Source: Rubellimicrobium roseum (GTDB lineage: Bacteria > Pseudomonadota > Alphaproteobacteria > Rhodobacterales > Rhodobacteraceae). From it: 43,824 nucleotides of DNA. Shown here in pieces: positions 1 to 8,235 of the stretch. The notes under the pieces were generated by a model that made no database searches, had not been told where the DNA came from, and saw only the letters and a list, made by a program, of their open reading frames with translations. The position numbers and the translations under genes are program-made. The number at the start of each line of letters is the position of its first letter. Position 1 is the stretch's first letter. The stretch is taken from assembly GCF_006152145.1 (NCBI RefSeq), contig NZ_VDFV01000031.1, positions 1-43,824 on the forward strand. Reading direction: 5' to 3'.

Positions 1-70
1 TCACGCGCGTCGCCTGACCTCGAGGGGAAAGGGGCGAACTCGGCCTCAACTCGAGTTGCGCAACAACGCC
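1..70 (+). mobile_element. Terminal 70 bp of an insertion sequence (left edge, body outside window)
   Basis: Bases 1-70 match the reverse complement of 43755-43824 at 62 of 70 positions, and the outermost 20 bases are identical. Read outward from base 70, the complement begins GGCGTTGTTGCGC. The pattern GGC-N-TTGTTGC is typical of IS5-family ends (IS903/IS427-like groups); the family assignment is recalled, not searched. Similarity stops at base 70, so 70/71 is the likely element boundary and the transposase would lie to the left of the window. Alternatively the edges are draft-assembly break points inside a multicopy IS; the two explanations are compatible. Confidence 0.6.
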
Positions 71-167
71 TCCGACACGCTCCCCTGACCGCATGGACGG
101 CCGAACGCCTTGACCGCCGTCTGACAGCCCTTGTCGGCTCGGCGCCGCCACATTCCCCGCCTATCAC

Positions 168-1203
168 ATGGAAGTTGTCATGACGTCCGAACGCCTGTTT
201 CTGATTGGTGGAGGTGGCTTCGTGGGCCAGAACCTCATCCGTCACTACACAGTCCGAGGCGTGGAGGTGCTCGCGCTGACCCGGAGCCCCGAGTCAGCCA
301 AGGTCGCCGAGGAGCCCGGTCGATCGAAGGTGATGTGCTCGCGACCGGCTTGGAAAGAGTTATGACCAGAAGCCAGTGGCTGATTCATGCCGCGGCAGAC
401 ACAGGGCACGGCACGCGCGAGCAAGCTTGGGTAAATCTTGAGGGCACTCGCAACATCTTTGGGTCGGCGCGTTCAATTGGCGCCAGGCGAGCGCTTATTA
501 TCAGCACCGAGTCCGTTCTGCTTGCTGGGCGGCCGCTAGTGGATGCGGCCGAGGATCAGCCCTTCCCGCGCAGGCCGGCAGGTTCCTATTGCCAGACCAA
601 GGCGGCCGCCGAGCGTATGGTGCTTTCATTCGCCGGCCCAGACTTCGAGGTTGTCGCTATCCGGCCCCGGTTCGTGTGGGGACGCGACGACACCACGGCG
701 ATGCCAAACCACGTCGAAGCAGCCTGGTCAGGGCGTATGGCCTGGATCGATGGCGGACGGTATCGGATCTCCACCACTCACATCGCCAATCTTTGCGAAG
801 GCGTCGCACGCGCGTTGGAAGGAGGCCGGAGTGGGGAAATCTACTTCATCGCGGAAGAGGCGCCGTCCTCTTTCGGGATTTTGTGTCCCAGCTACTGGCC
901 ATGCAAGGGATTCAGGCGCCGAACAGGATCGTCCCGCGATTGGTCCTCCGCAGCTTGGCCGAGGTCAGTGAGTTACTTGCCACGATCGGTCGTGGGCGGG
1001 TCACTGGTCCTCTCAGCCGCCAGGAGTACTCCACCATGGCCGTCGAGGTGACGTTGAACACCGCCAGGGCTCGCAAGGAACTGGGATACCGGCCAGTCAT
1101 CTCCATCGAAGAGGGTTTGGCCGAACTGATGTCCATGCGAGGGTTGCAGCCTCGCGCGGCTGAGCCTCACAGCGACTTTGTACACGCCGCGGGAACCCAG
1201 TAA
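168..1203 (+). pseudogene. Frameshifted NAD-dependent epimerase/dehydratase (extended SDR family)
   Basis: Three reading frames together spell one extended short-chain dehydrogenase. The first frame (from ATG 168) has the N-terminal Rossmann motif LIGGGGFVGQNL. The second, from about base 320, has EGDVLATG, WLIHAAAD, the Y-x3-K catalytic pair in SYCQTKAAAERMV, and RPRFVWG. The third, from about base 865 to the stop at 1203, has the C-terminal ARKELGYRPVISIEEGL. At least two frameshifts (near 317-325 and 860-875) break the gene, so it is probably inactive unless these are sequencing errors. Its codon use looks less GC-extreme than the rest of the window, and it lies next to the left IS end, which suggests separate acquisition. 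The family resembles 3-beta-HSD-like and nucleoside-sugar epimerases; the substrate is unknown. Confidence 0.75.
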
Positions 1204-1236
1204 TTGTTCTATTCCAGCGCGATGTGACTTTGGATC

Positions 1237-2166
1237 TCACAAGCTCTGATCAGTTGCCGATAGGGCGTTTTCTCGAAGGAGGTCCGGTCGCTCATCGGCC
1301 GCCCTGGCCGCATCTACCAACCACTCGCGGAAGGCTCGCATGGCCGGGCTGGGCTCGCGAGAGTGGAGACGCGTAAGCCAGTAGCTGCCCGTCTCCACCT
1401 CGGCTTCGAAAGGCCGAGCGAGCCGGCCGTTCTCAAGATATGTCGCAAAGAGCCGAACGGGGAGGAGCGCCACGCCGTGCCCGGCCGCGGCCATCTCGGC
1501 CAGCGCGAGTGAGGTATCGAACATGGGGCCGCGCAGGGGCGGACAGGGCGCCTGTGCCGCCTCGAACCACCGGGGCCACTCGTCGGCGCGGTAGGATCGC
1601 AGAAGCGCCTGACCCTCCAAGTGCTGTGGGCTGGCGAGCACATGGGCCACCTCGGGCCGGCAGAGCGGCGACATGGGAGCTGAGAACAGGCGCTCCGCCA
1701 CCGTAGCCCGCCAGCTGCCGTCGCCGAAGCGAATGGCGAGATCGAGGCCTTCGCCCGCAAGGTCGACACGGTTGTTGTTGGTGTAGATGCGCAGGTCGAC
1801 CGAGGGGTGCAGCGCTTCGAACGCCCTGAGGCGCGGCATGAGCCAGCCCACAGCAAAAGTGCCTACGACACCCACATGCAGGGTTTCGTGAAAGCGGCCG
1901 TCCATGAAGCGGTCGAGGGTGTCCGACATCCGATCGAAGGCCGTGGTCAGCACTGGCACCAGCGCCGCGCCCTCGTCGGTCAGGACGAGCCCACGCGGCA
2001 CGCGCCGGAAGAGGTTCACGCCCAGCCGCTCTTCTAGGCTCTTGATCTGGTGGCTGATGGCCGCCTGCGTGACGCACAACTCGACCGCCGCTCGGGTCAG
2101 GCTGAGATGACGCGCGGCGGATTCGAAGGCACGCAGGGCATTGAGCGGGATCTGGGGGCGGTCCAT
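1237..2166 (-). CDS. LysR-family regulator, AmpR-like
   Basis: This 309-residue protein has an N-terminal winged helix-turn-helix (RAFESAARHLSLTRAAVELCVTQAAISHQIKSLEERLG, about residues 11-48) and a LysR effector domain containing MPRLRAFEALHPSVDLRIYT and FDTSLALAEMAAAGHGVALLP. The start MDRPQIPLNALRAFE strongly resembles AmpR and was preferred over an upstream ATG at 2268 because it begins at the family's usual point. It is divergent from a class A beta-lactamase gene, the classic ampR-bla arrangement. AmpR proteins bind muropeptides and switch the divergent lactamase gene between repression and activation; that role is inferred here from sequence and context. Confidence 0.85.
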   Translation of the reverse strand: MDRPQIPLNALRAFESAARHLSLTRAAVELCVTQAAISHQIKSLEERLGVNLFRRVPRGLVLTDEGAALVPVLTTAFDRMSDTLDRFMDGRFHETLHVGVVGTFAVGWLMPRLRAFEALHPSVDLRIYTNNNRVDLAGEGLDLAIRFGDGSWRATVAERLFSAPMSPLCRPEVAHVLASPQHLEGQALLRSYRADEWPRWFEAAQAPCPPLRGPMFDTSLALAEMAAAGHGVALLPVRLFATYLENGRLARPFEAEVETGSYWLTRLHSREPSPAMRAFREWLVDAARAADERPDLLRENALSATDQSL

Positions 2167-2271
2167 GCGAGCTATGAGGAATTCTAATCTTGGCGATGAG
2201 ATACCATCGTTTGTGGCCCAATGCGGGCCGCGATATCCAGCCTCTACGCAAGAAAAAATATGAGGCATGGT
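2167..2271. promoter_or_regulatory. Divergent ampR-bla promoter/operator region
   Basis: These 105 bp separate the two divergent starts and are the only place for both promoters. They contain the dyad ATCT-N8-AGAT at 2187-2202, close in size to LysR-type recognition dyads, and an A-rich stretch just before the lactamase start (2250-2259). AmpR-like regulators normally bind such an intergenic site. The exact promoter boxes are not clear by eye. Confidence 0.45.
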
Positions 2272-3153
2272 ATGCAGACACGTCGCAGCTTCCTGATCTC
2301 GTCGGGGCTGGTGGCCACTTTGGCCGCTTCTCCTGCCTGGACGCTGTCCTTTCCGTCCGGGGTCTATGACCTGCTCGACACGGCGATGGCGGATCTCGAG
2401 GCGCGCAGTAGAGGCCGTCTTGGAGTCGCCATCCTGGAGAGCGGATCGGGCATGACCTACGCTTGGCGGGGCATGGAGCGGTTCCGGATGGCCAGCACCT
2501 TCAAGGCCCTGCTTGCGGGAGCGGTGCTTCGTCGGGTGGACCAGGGCCAGGAAAGTCTCGCGCGTGAGGTCGAGGTCAGGCCCGAGGATCTGGTCGAATA
2601 CGCCCCCGTGGTGGAGCCGATGGTGGGGCAGAGCCTCACGGTTGGAGCGCTCTGCGAGGGCACTGTAACCTTGAGCGACAACGCCGCCGCTAACCTTCTC
2701 CTCGACAGCATGGGCGGCCCGGAGGGCTTCACCGCCATCCTTCGTGAGATTGGTGACGAGGTAACACGCCTCGACCGCCGCGAGCCCGACCTGAACACCG
2801 GCACGCCCGACGACCCGCGCGACACCAGCACGCCCCTGGCCTACCTTGCCACGCTGCAGCGGATGCTTCTAGGCAACGCGCTGTCGACCGCCGGGCGCGA
2901 GCAACTCCTAGCTTGGTTGGTGGCCAACAAGACCGGCGATGATCGCATTCGCGCGGGGGTGCCCGAAGGCTGGACGGTGGGCGACAAGACCGGCACGAGC
3001 GGGCAGGGCGACATCCACGACATCGCAGTTCTGGTCCCGCCGAAGGGGGTACCCATTCTGGTGGTGGCCTTCCTCTCCGAAACCGACCAACCCATTGAGG
3101 AGATGAACGGGATCCATGCGGAGATCGGCGCCTTAGCCGCTCAGGTGGCCTAG
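2272..3153 (+). CDS. bla: Class A beta-lactamase with Tat signal
   Basis: This 293-residue serine beta-lactamase would hydrolyse the beta-lactam ring in the periplasm. All class A signatures are visible: S75-T-F-K78 (nucleophile and base), S135-D136-N137, E171-P-D-L-N175 (the ExxLN omega-loop motif with the deacylating Glu) and K239-T240-G241. The N-terminus MQTRRSFLIS followed by a hydrophobic stretch fits a twin-arginine signal. ATG 2272 was chosen because it places the RR motif at residues 4-5; ATG 2260 is possible. It is divergent from the AmpR-like gene, so inducible expression is likely. Its 3' end directly abuts a truncated TonB receptor on the other strand, indicating a rearrangement junction. 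The subgroup cannot be assigned by eye. Confidence 0.93.
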   Translation: MQTRRSFLISSGLVATLAASPAWTLSFPSGVYDLLDTAMADLEARSRGRLGVAILESGSGMTYAWRGMERFRMASTFKALLAGAVLRRVDQGQESLAREVEVRPEDLVEYAPVVEPMVGQSLTVGALCEGTVTLSDNAAANLLLDSMGGPEGFTAILREIGDEVTRLDRREPDLNTGTPDDPRDTSTPLAYLATLQRMLLGNALSTAGREQLLAWLVANKTGDDRIRAGVPEGWTVGDKTGTSGQGDIHDIAVLVPPKGVPILVVAFLSETDQPIEEMNGIHAEIGALAAQVA

Positions 3154-3334
3154 CAGGGGCTTCGGCCACGTTCTGCTCGAAGCCCGAGGCGGTGACGACG
3201 ATGGTGCCGAGAAAGACGGGTTCCTCGCCCGAGACATCCACGACCGGCACGCCCTGCGCCAAGGCCAGGGATGGCCCGAGCAGCGTTGCCAGCGCCGTTG
3301 CGTGGGGCAGGCGGGATATGCCGGATCGGGTCAT
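3154..3334 (-). pseudogene. Truncated 5' end of a TonB-dependent siderophore receptor
   Basis: Reading leftward from ATG 3334 gives about 60 codons: a signal peptide (MTRSGISRLPHATALATLLGPSLALAQ), a short linker and GTIVVTASGFEQNVAEAPA. The segment IVVTASGFEQN..APA is the hallmark start of the plug domain of outer-membrane siderophore receptors. The match stops at about base 3154, exactly where the convergent beta-lactamase gene ends; beyond it the frame only reads antisense to that gene. The remaining ~600 residues of a normal receptor are missing. It lies just downstream of, and in the same direction as, the siderophore ABC genes, so it was probably their cognate receptor. Confidence 0.8.
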
Positions 3335-3423
3335 CGCTCGTGCCTTTCGATGGTTCGCCGCACGGATAGCCAACAGTGTACCTGGACGGGCCTCGATGGC
3401 GGGTCTTTCAGCCGGCGGCACCA

Positions 3424-4182
3424 TTATGCGTAGTGAAGCGCGACCCGGTGGCCGTCCACCTCGCGGACGGTGACGGGCGTGCCGTAGAGCGCGCCCAGGC
3501 GTTCGTCGGTCAGGACTTCGCCGGGGGGACCCTCGAAGGCCAGCCGCCCGCGTTTCAGCGCCACGATGCGGTCGGCATGGGCGGCGGCATAGTTCACCTC
3601 GTGGAGGACGGCCACGATGGTGCGCCCGTGGCTGTCGGCCACCTCGCGCAGGGTCCGCATGAGGTGGCGCGCATGCGCCATGTCAAGGTTGTTGAGCGGC
3701 TCGTCGAGCAGGAGGTAGTCGGTGTCCTGCGCGAAGGTCATGGCCACCAGCGCCCGCTGGCGCTGCCCGCCCGAGACCTCGTCGAGGAAGCGATGGGCGA
3801 GGTCCTGGAGGTCGAAGAGGGCGAGGGCCTCCTCCACTTTTTCCTGGTCCCCGGGACCGGGCCGGCCGCGATGGTGCGGAAAGCGGCCGAAGCCCACGAG
3901 GTCGCGCAGGGTGAGGCGCGTGCCGATGGGCGTCTCCTGCCGCAGGATGGCGAGCTTGAGCGCGAGCCGGTCGGTGGGGGTGCGGGCGACGTCGAGCCCA
4001 TCGAAGCGGATGGCGCCCCGTTCGAGCCGCTGGAGCCGCGCCATGAGCGACAGGAGCGTGGACTTGCCCGCGCCGTTGGGGCCAATAAGCGCGGTCACTC
4101 CGCCCTTGGGCAGGCGCAGCGTCACGTCCGACAGGATGGGCTGCCCGCCGATGGCATGGCTCACGCCGTCGATCTCGATCAT
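3424..4182 (-). CDS. Siderophore-type iron ABC transporter, ATP-binding protein
   Basis: A 252-residue ATPase of the FecE/FhuC/YclP type. It shows Walker A GPNGAGKST (residues 34-42), the signature VSGGQRQR (about 136-143), Walker B DYLLLDEPLNNLD (about 155-167) and the switch His in AVLHEVN. In this family it powers uptake of ferric siderophores or other metal chelates. It is the last intact gene of a four-gene leftward operon and overlaps the preceding permease by 4 bp (ATGA). The substrate cannot be read from the sequence; overall similarity is to catecholate/petrobactin-type systems. Confidence 0.9.
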   Translation of the reverse strand: MIEIDGVSHAIGGQPILSDVTLRLPKGGVTALIGPNGAGKSTLLSLMARLQRLERGAIRFDGLDVARTPTDRLALKLAILRQETPIGTRLTLRDLVGFGRFPHHRGRPGPGDQEKVEEALALFDLQDLAHRFLDEVSGGQRQRALVAMTFAQDTDYLLLDEPLNNLDMAHARHLMRTLREVADSHGRTIVAVLHEVNYAAAHADRIVALKRGRLAFEGPPGEVLTDERLGALYGTPVTVREVDGHRVALHYA

Positions 4183-5123
4183 CGCTGCGGCTCCTTGAGG
4201 ACGAGGAGGAGGAAGGCCAAGCCGCCCAGGAACTCGACCACCACACCCAACGTGGCGGTGAGCCCGAGGAGCCGTTCGACCACGATCTGCCCGCCCACCA
4301 GCGTGATCCCGGCGATCAGGGCCGCCGCGGGCAGGAGGAGGGCATGGCGGTGGGTCCGCATCAGGCGGTGCGCGAGCGCGGTCACGAGGAGGCCGAAGAA
4401 GGTGACGGGTCCCACGAGAGCCGTGGAGACGCTCACCAGCGCCGCCACGAGGACGAGGACGAGGAGCACGGCGCGGCGATGGTCGAGCCCGAGTCCCACC
4501 GCTGTGTCGCGTCCGAGCGCCAGCACGTCAAGCCGGTGGCGCATGACCCAGGCCCCCGCGGCGGCGGCGGCCGAGAGGAGGGCCGCGAGGCCCAGGAGTT
4601 CGGTGTCCACCGCGCCGAAGCTCGCGAAGGAGCTCGCCTGCGCCACAACGAAGTCGTTGGGATCGATCAGTCGCTGAAGGAAGCCCGCGAGGCTGCGGAA
4701 GAGAACGCCCAGGATGAGGCCGGTGAGCACCATGCGGTGAAGGTCGGGCCGCCGCGAGCCCAGGAGCGTGCCGAAGAGGAGAAGCCCTGCCCCCATGAGG
4801 AGGCCGCCCTCCAGGGCGAAGCGCGCCGTGGCGGGCAGCGCGGCCGCGCCCACGCCGCCCAAGCTGAAGACGAGGCCCGTCTGGAGGAGCACGAAGAGCG
4901 CGTCGAAGCCCATCACCGAGGGCGTGAGGATGCGATTGCTGCTGACGGTCTGGAACAGGACCGTGGCCACGGCGACAGCCGTGCCCACGACGAGGAGAGC
5001 CGCGAGCCGCGCGCCCCTCCAAGTCAGGATGAAGCCCCAGTCTCCCTGCGCGCCCAACGTGAGGAATGCCGCGCAGAGGACGAGGAGGGCCGCAGCCAGG
5101 GCGAGGAGCCGGCTATCCTGCAC
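4179..5123 (-). CDS. Siderophore-type iron ABC transporter permease (second)
   Basis: A 314-residue FecCD-family permease with many hydrophobic helices. Family landmarks include TVSSNRILTPSVMGFDALFVLLQT near the N-terminus and ALGRDTAVGLGLDHRR, which corresponds to the cytoplasmic ATPase-coupling loop. The C-terminal region has VGPVTFFGLLVTALAHRL. It resembles the YclO/VctG branch. It overlaps the first permease gene by 11 bp and the ATPase gene by 4 bp, indicating translational coupling. The two permeases would form the heterodimeric inner-membrane channel. Confidence 0.9.
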   Translation of the reverse strand: MQDSRLLALAAALLVLCAAFLTLGAQGDWGFILTWRGARLAALLVVGTAVAVATVLFQTVSSNRILTPSVMGFDALFVLLQTGLVFSLGGVGAAALPATARFALEGGLLMGAGLLLFGTLLGSRRPDLHRMVLTGLILGVLFRSLAGFLQRLIDPNDFVVAQASSFASFGAVDTELLGLAALLSAAAAAGAWVMRHRLDVLALGRDTAVGLGLDHRRAVLLVLVLVAALVSVSTALVGPVTFFGLLVTALAHRLMRTHRHALLLPAAALIAGITLVGGQIVVERLLGLTATLGVVVEFLGGLAFLLLVLKEPQR

Positions 5124-6060
5124 GGCCGGGCCTGCCGTAAAGGAGAGCCAAGAAGACGAGGGCGCCCACGACCCCGAAGACAGTGCCCACGGGGATCTCG
5201 TAGGGATGGCGCACCAGCCGGCCCAGGAGGTCGCAGGCCAGCACCAGAATGGAGCCGAGGAGCGCTACCCCGGGCAGCGTCGCGCGCAGGTTGTCGCCCA
5301 GGAGGCGGCTCGCGACATTCGGGACGATGATGCCCACGAAGGGGATCATGCCCACGGTCACGACCGTGAGCGCCGAGACCACGGCGACGATCAGGAGCCC
5401 TCCGAGCACCACTCGCTCGTAGTCGAGCCCGAGGCTCACGCTCGCCTCGCGCCCGAGCCCCACGATGGTGAAGCGGTCGGCGGCGAAGTAGGCTCCCACG
5501 GCCACCGCGCCCGAGAGCCACAGGAGCTCGTAGCGGCCCAGGAGCACGCCCGAGAACTCGCCGTTGGTCCAGACCTCGACGTATTGCAGCAGGTCGAGCT
5601 GGTAGCCGATGAACATCACGACCGAGCCCAGGACGGAGCCGTAGACCAGCGCCACCAGCGGCACGAGGAGGGGCTGGGTGGGCGGGAGCCGGCGGACCAG
5701 GACGAGGAAGCCCGCCGTGGCGAGAAGCGCGCAGAGGCTCGCCACCACCATCTGCGCCAAGAGCGGCGCCCCGGGCCAGAGGATGGTCACGAGGAGGATG
5801 CCCAAGGCCGCGCCCTGGCCGGTGCCGGCCGTGGTGGGCTCCACGAAGCGGTTGCGCACCAGCATCTGCATGACGAGGCCTGCCACCGCCATGGATGCCC
5901 CGGTCAGGATCACGGCCAGGGTGCGGGGCAGGCGGCTCACGACGAGCACGCCCCAGGCGTCCGGGTCGCCCGGTGCAAGGTCGATCACGCCGGTCAGGAG
6001 GCTCGCCACCGACAGCGCGGCGAGCAACGCCGCCGCGCCCCATGTCACCCGGGCCGTCAT
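5113..6060 (-). CDS. Siderophore-type iron ABC transporter permease (first)
   Basis: A 315-residue FecCD-family permease. It contains SRLPRTLAVILTGASMAVAGLVMQMLVRNRFVEPTTAGTGQGAALG, the conserved stretch of BtuC/FecD-type permeases, plus LGREASVSLGLDYERV (coupling loop) and GMIPFVGIIVPNVASRL. It resembles YclN/FatD-type subunits. It starts 3 bp after the binding-protein gene ends and overlaps the next permease by 11 bp. It pairs with that permease to form the transmembrane channel for the imported iron chelate. Confidence 0.9.
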   Translation of the reverse strand: MTARVTWGAAALLAALSVASLLTGVIDLAPGDPDAWGVLVVSRLPRTLAVILTGASMAVAGLVMQMLVRNRFVEPTTAGTGQGAALGILLVTILWPGAPLLAQMVVASLCALLATAGFLVLVRRLPPTQPLLVPLVALVYGSVLGSVVMFIGYQLDLLQYVEVWTNGEFSGVLLGRYELLWLSGAVAVGAYFAADRFTIVGLGREASVSLGLDYERVVLGGLLIVAVVSALTVVTVGMIPFVGIIVPNVASRLLGDNLRATLPGVALLGSILVLACDLLGRLVRHPYEIPVGTVFGVVGALVFLALLYGRPGRAG

Positions 6061-6063
6061 CGA

Positions 6064-6966
6064 TCAGCTCGCAGGCCCGAAGGCCTCGAGGAGGCGGTCG
6101 AGGTTGCGTCCGAGCGCCTGCACGCCGCCGCCCGCCACGTAGGACTCTGCCGCGGGGAGATAGATCACTTGGCCCTCGCGCCAGGCGGTCGTCTCGGCCA
6201 CCAGCGCGTTGTCGAGCGTCTCGGCTGCCCGCGCGCCTTCGTCTCCAATGGCCGCGGCGCGGTCGATCACGATCAGCCAGTCGGGGTTGGCGTCGCGGAT
6301 GAGCTCGAAGCCGATGGCCTCGCCGTGGCTGTCGACCGAGAGCCCTTCGACGGCCTGCGGCAATCCGAGGTCGGTGTGGAGCCAGCCGAAGCGCGAGCCC
6401 GCGCCGTAGGCCGAGATCTTGGGCCCGTTGGTGAGCACCACGAGCGCCGTGCCACGCCCCTCGACGGCCGCGCGGGCTTGGGCGAGCTGGGCCTCGATCT
6501 CCGCCCGGATCGCCCCGGCCTCGACTTCGCGGCCCAGGAGCGCGCCGTAGGCGTCGAGCCGAGCGAGAGCAGTGCCCACCAGATCGTCGCCCGGGATGGT
6601 CATGTCGATGGTGGGGGCCACCTGCGCCAGCGCGTCCACCTGTGCGGCCGAGCGGCCGCCGGCGACGACGAGGTCGGGGGCGAGCGCGTTCACGGCCTCG
6701 AAGTCCGGCTCGAAGAGCGTGCCAACGACTTCAGCGTTCGCCGCGAAGTCCTGGAGGTAGTCGAGCGTCACCTGATCGGGAGCGCCGGCGGCCGTGGCGC
6801 CCAGCGCGTCGAGCGTGTCCATGGCTGCCACGTCGAAGACGACGAGCGTGTCGGGCGCGACGGGCACCTCGGCGGACCCGCGAGCGGTCTCGACCGTGAC
6901 GGTCTGGGCAAGGGCCGGCGCGGCCGCGACAAGGGCGGCCACGGCCAGCACGAGGGTGCGTGCCAT
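6064..6966 (-). CDS. Siderophore ABC transporter, periplasmic binding protein
   Basis: A 300-residue class III (helical-backbone) binding protein of the YclQ/VctP type. It has a Sec signal peptide (MARTLVLAVAALVAAAPALAQ). The mature part includes VVFDVAAMDTLDALGA, EPDFEAVNALAPDLVVAGGRSA and SAYGAGSRFGWLHTDLG, the usual landmarks of siderophore-binding proteins. ATG 6966 is preceded by a good ribosome-binding site (AGGAGA) and gives the expected signal length; a longer upstream open frame is not supported. It is the first gene of the leftward iron-uptake operon and delivers the ferric complex to the two permeases. Confidence 0.9.
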   Translation of the reverse strand: MARTLVLAVAALVAAAPALAQTVTVETARGSAEVPVAPDTLVVFDVAAMDTLDALGATAAGAPDQVTLDYLQDFAANAEVVGTLFEPDFEAVNALAPDLVVAGGRSAAQVDALAQVAPTIDMTIPGDDLVGTALARLDAYGALLGREVEAGAIRAEIEAQLAQARAAVEGRGTALVVLTNGPKISAYGAGSRFGWLHTDLGLPQAVEGLSVDSHGEAIGFELIRDANPDWLIVIDRAAAIGDEGARAAETLDNALVAETTAWREGQVIYLPAAESYVAGGGVQALGRNLDRLLEAFGPAS

Positions 6967-7101
6967 GGAGGTCTCCTGATGCTGATGGGTCCGGGCGGAT
7001 GGCTGGCGGGACGTGGCTGGGCCGGACGAGCCTTCAGCTAGCGGGTTGTGCCGCACAGGTCCAGAGATTAAGTCGACAGAAACACTCGGAGTTGATGACC
7101 C
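6967..7101. promoter_or_regulatory. Divergent promoter region of iron operon and DUF2218 gene
   Basis: These 135 bp lie between the starts of the leftward siderophore operon and the rightward DUF2218 gene, so both promoters must be here or nearby. An iron-responsive operator would be expected. No clear 19-bp Fur box or Irr/ICE-type motif was recognised by eye. Confidence 0.3.
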
Positions 7102-7389
7102 ATGCGGACGGCCCAGACGCGCTTCGACACGGAGCAGGGCGCGAAGTACCTCGCGCAGCTCTGCAAGCATTTCGCCCACAAGACCACCGCCGAGTGGTCC
7201 GACACCGAGGGGCGGATCGAGTTCACCGGCGGGCGGGCGCATCTTTCCGCCCAGCCTGCGGGCCTTGCCATCCGGGTGGAGGCGGAGGACGAGGGCACGC
7301 TCGACCGCCTCAAGGGCGTGGTCTGGAGCCACCTCGTGCGCTTTGCCTTCCGCGAGCCGGAGCGGCAGCCCGTGTGGGACGCTCCCTGA
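7102..7389 (+). CDS. DUF2218 domain protein
   Basis: A 95-residue soluble protein. The core TTAEWSDTEGRIEFTGGRAHLSAQP...LAIRVEAEDEGTLDRLKGVVWSHLVRFAFREP matches the DUF2218 pattern, in which the C-terminal segment HLxRFAFRE is most conserved. DUF2218 proteins are often encoded beside siderophore uptake or ferric-reductase genes; that neighbourhood is present here, with the iron ABC operon divergent from it. The biochemical role of the family is unknown to me. No membrane segment or metal-binding cysteine motif is visible. Confidence 0.75.
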   Translation: MRTAQTRFDTEQGAKYLAQLCKHFAHKTTAEWSDTEGRIEFTGGRAHLSAQPAGLAIRVEAEDEGTLDRLKGVVWSHLVRFAFREPERQPVWDAP

Positions 7390-7435
7390 TCCGCGACGCC
7401 GGCCGTCCCTGGCACGTCCGACTGTGCCGCGCCCG

Positions 7436-7882
7436 TTAGCTGTAGCCGATCATCCGGCCCGCCAGCAGCACAAGCGGCCAGAGCAGGAGCGAGACGGCGG
7501 CTATGGCCTGCCCGGCGCGGGTCCCGGCCGCCCCGAGCCGGACGTGCAGTCCCGCATTCACGAGGGCGGCCGCGAGCAGCGCCATCTTGAGCCGGAACCA
7601 GCCGTTCTGCACGTAGTCGGTCGCGGCCGTCGCGAAAAGCAGGCCGCCGAAGACGCCGGCCATCACGAGCCCGGCCACCGCGAAGGGCCGCAGGAAGGCC
7701 ACGACCGCCGCGGGCTCCGGGCCGGGCACGAGGTGCAGGAGCCGCAGGTCCATCGGCACGACCGCCCCGACCAGCAGCCCGAGCCCTGCGACATGCCCGG
7801 CGTTCACGAGGGGATAGGCCCAGCGCGACGCCCGCAGGTGCTGGGCCAGCGCGGTCGCCTCCAGCGCCTCCGGAAACGTCAC
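7436..7882 (-). CDS. Small four-helix membrane protein (DUF2214/DUF6644-like)
   Basis: A 148-residue, strongly hydrophobic protein with about four membrane segments. The N-terminal part WAYPLVNAGHVAGLGLLVGAVVPMDLRLLHLVP resembles small uncharacterised membrane proteins of the DUF2214/DUF6644 kind, including a histidine in the first helix (AGHVAGLG) and the DLRLL turn. It starts with GTG at 7882, overlapping the stop of the upstream DUF6152 gene (GTGA), so the two are translationally coupled. The function is unknown. A role with the neighbouring secreted protein is inferred only from this coupling. Confidence 0.6.
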   Translation of the reverse strand: MTFPEALEATALAQHLRASRWAYPLVNAGHVAGLGLLVGAVVPMDLRLLHLVPGPEPAAVVAFLRPFAVAGLVMAGVFGGLLFATAATDYVQNGWFRLKMALLAAALVNAGLHVRLGAAGTRAGQAIAAVSLLLWPLVLLAGRMIGYS

Positions 7883-8235
7883 GAGCGGTCGGGATAGAGG
7901 TCGTGCAACTGGCCACCGATCACGATGCGCTCGGCCTTCATGAGGAGTTGCGCGGGGTCGGTGGAGCGGTGACCCTCGGCGGTCAGTTCCGCCCCGGGGG
8001 CGAGCATGTCGTCCGACAGGCCCGCCTGCGCGTTGCGCCAGGGCTGGCCGACCTCGACGGTCCAGGACTCGCCGTTCGCCTCGACGGTGAGGACCCCGTG
8101 CGGGTTGCCGAGCCGGGACTCGGTCACGACGCCCGTCAGGGAGAACTCGCCGTCGGCCGTCCAGCGCCAGCCGTGATGGGCCAGCGCGGGCGTCGCAAGC
8201 AGTCCGAGAACGACGAAGGCGTGGAACAGGCGCAT
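7879..8235 (-). CDS. DUF6152-type secreted protein
   Basis: A 118-residue protein with a signal peptide (MRLFHAFVVLGLLATPALA) followed at once by HHGWRWTADGEFSLTGVVTESRLGNPHGVLTVEANGESWTVEVG. The pattern of HHGW, one beta-rich domain, NPH and a Gly-rich end matches the DUF6152 family, small periplasmic proteins of unknown role. The two adjacent histidines at the mature N-terminus could bind metal, but this is speculation. It is coupled through a 4-bp overlap to the membrane protein gene downstream. Confidence 0.7.
   Translation of the reverse strand: MRLFHAFVVLGLLATPALAHHGWRWTADGEFSLTGVVTESRLGNPHGVLTVEANGESWTVEVGQPWRNAQAGLSDDMLAPGAELTAEGHRSTDPAQLLMKAERIVIGGQLHDLYPDRS

Noticed and set aside
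4768-7041. A 757-codon plus-strand open frame across the siderophore operon
   Set aside because: Low-complexity charged and His-rich translation with no family features; it is the shadow of well-defined permease and binding-protein genes.
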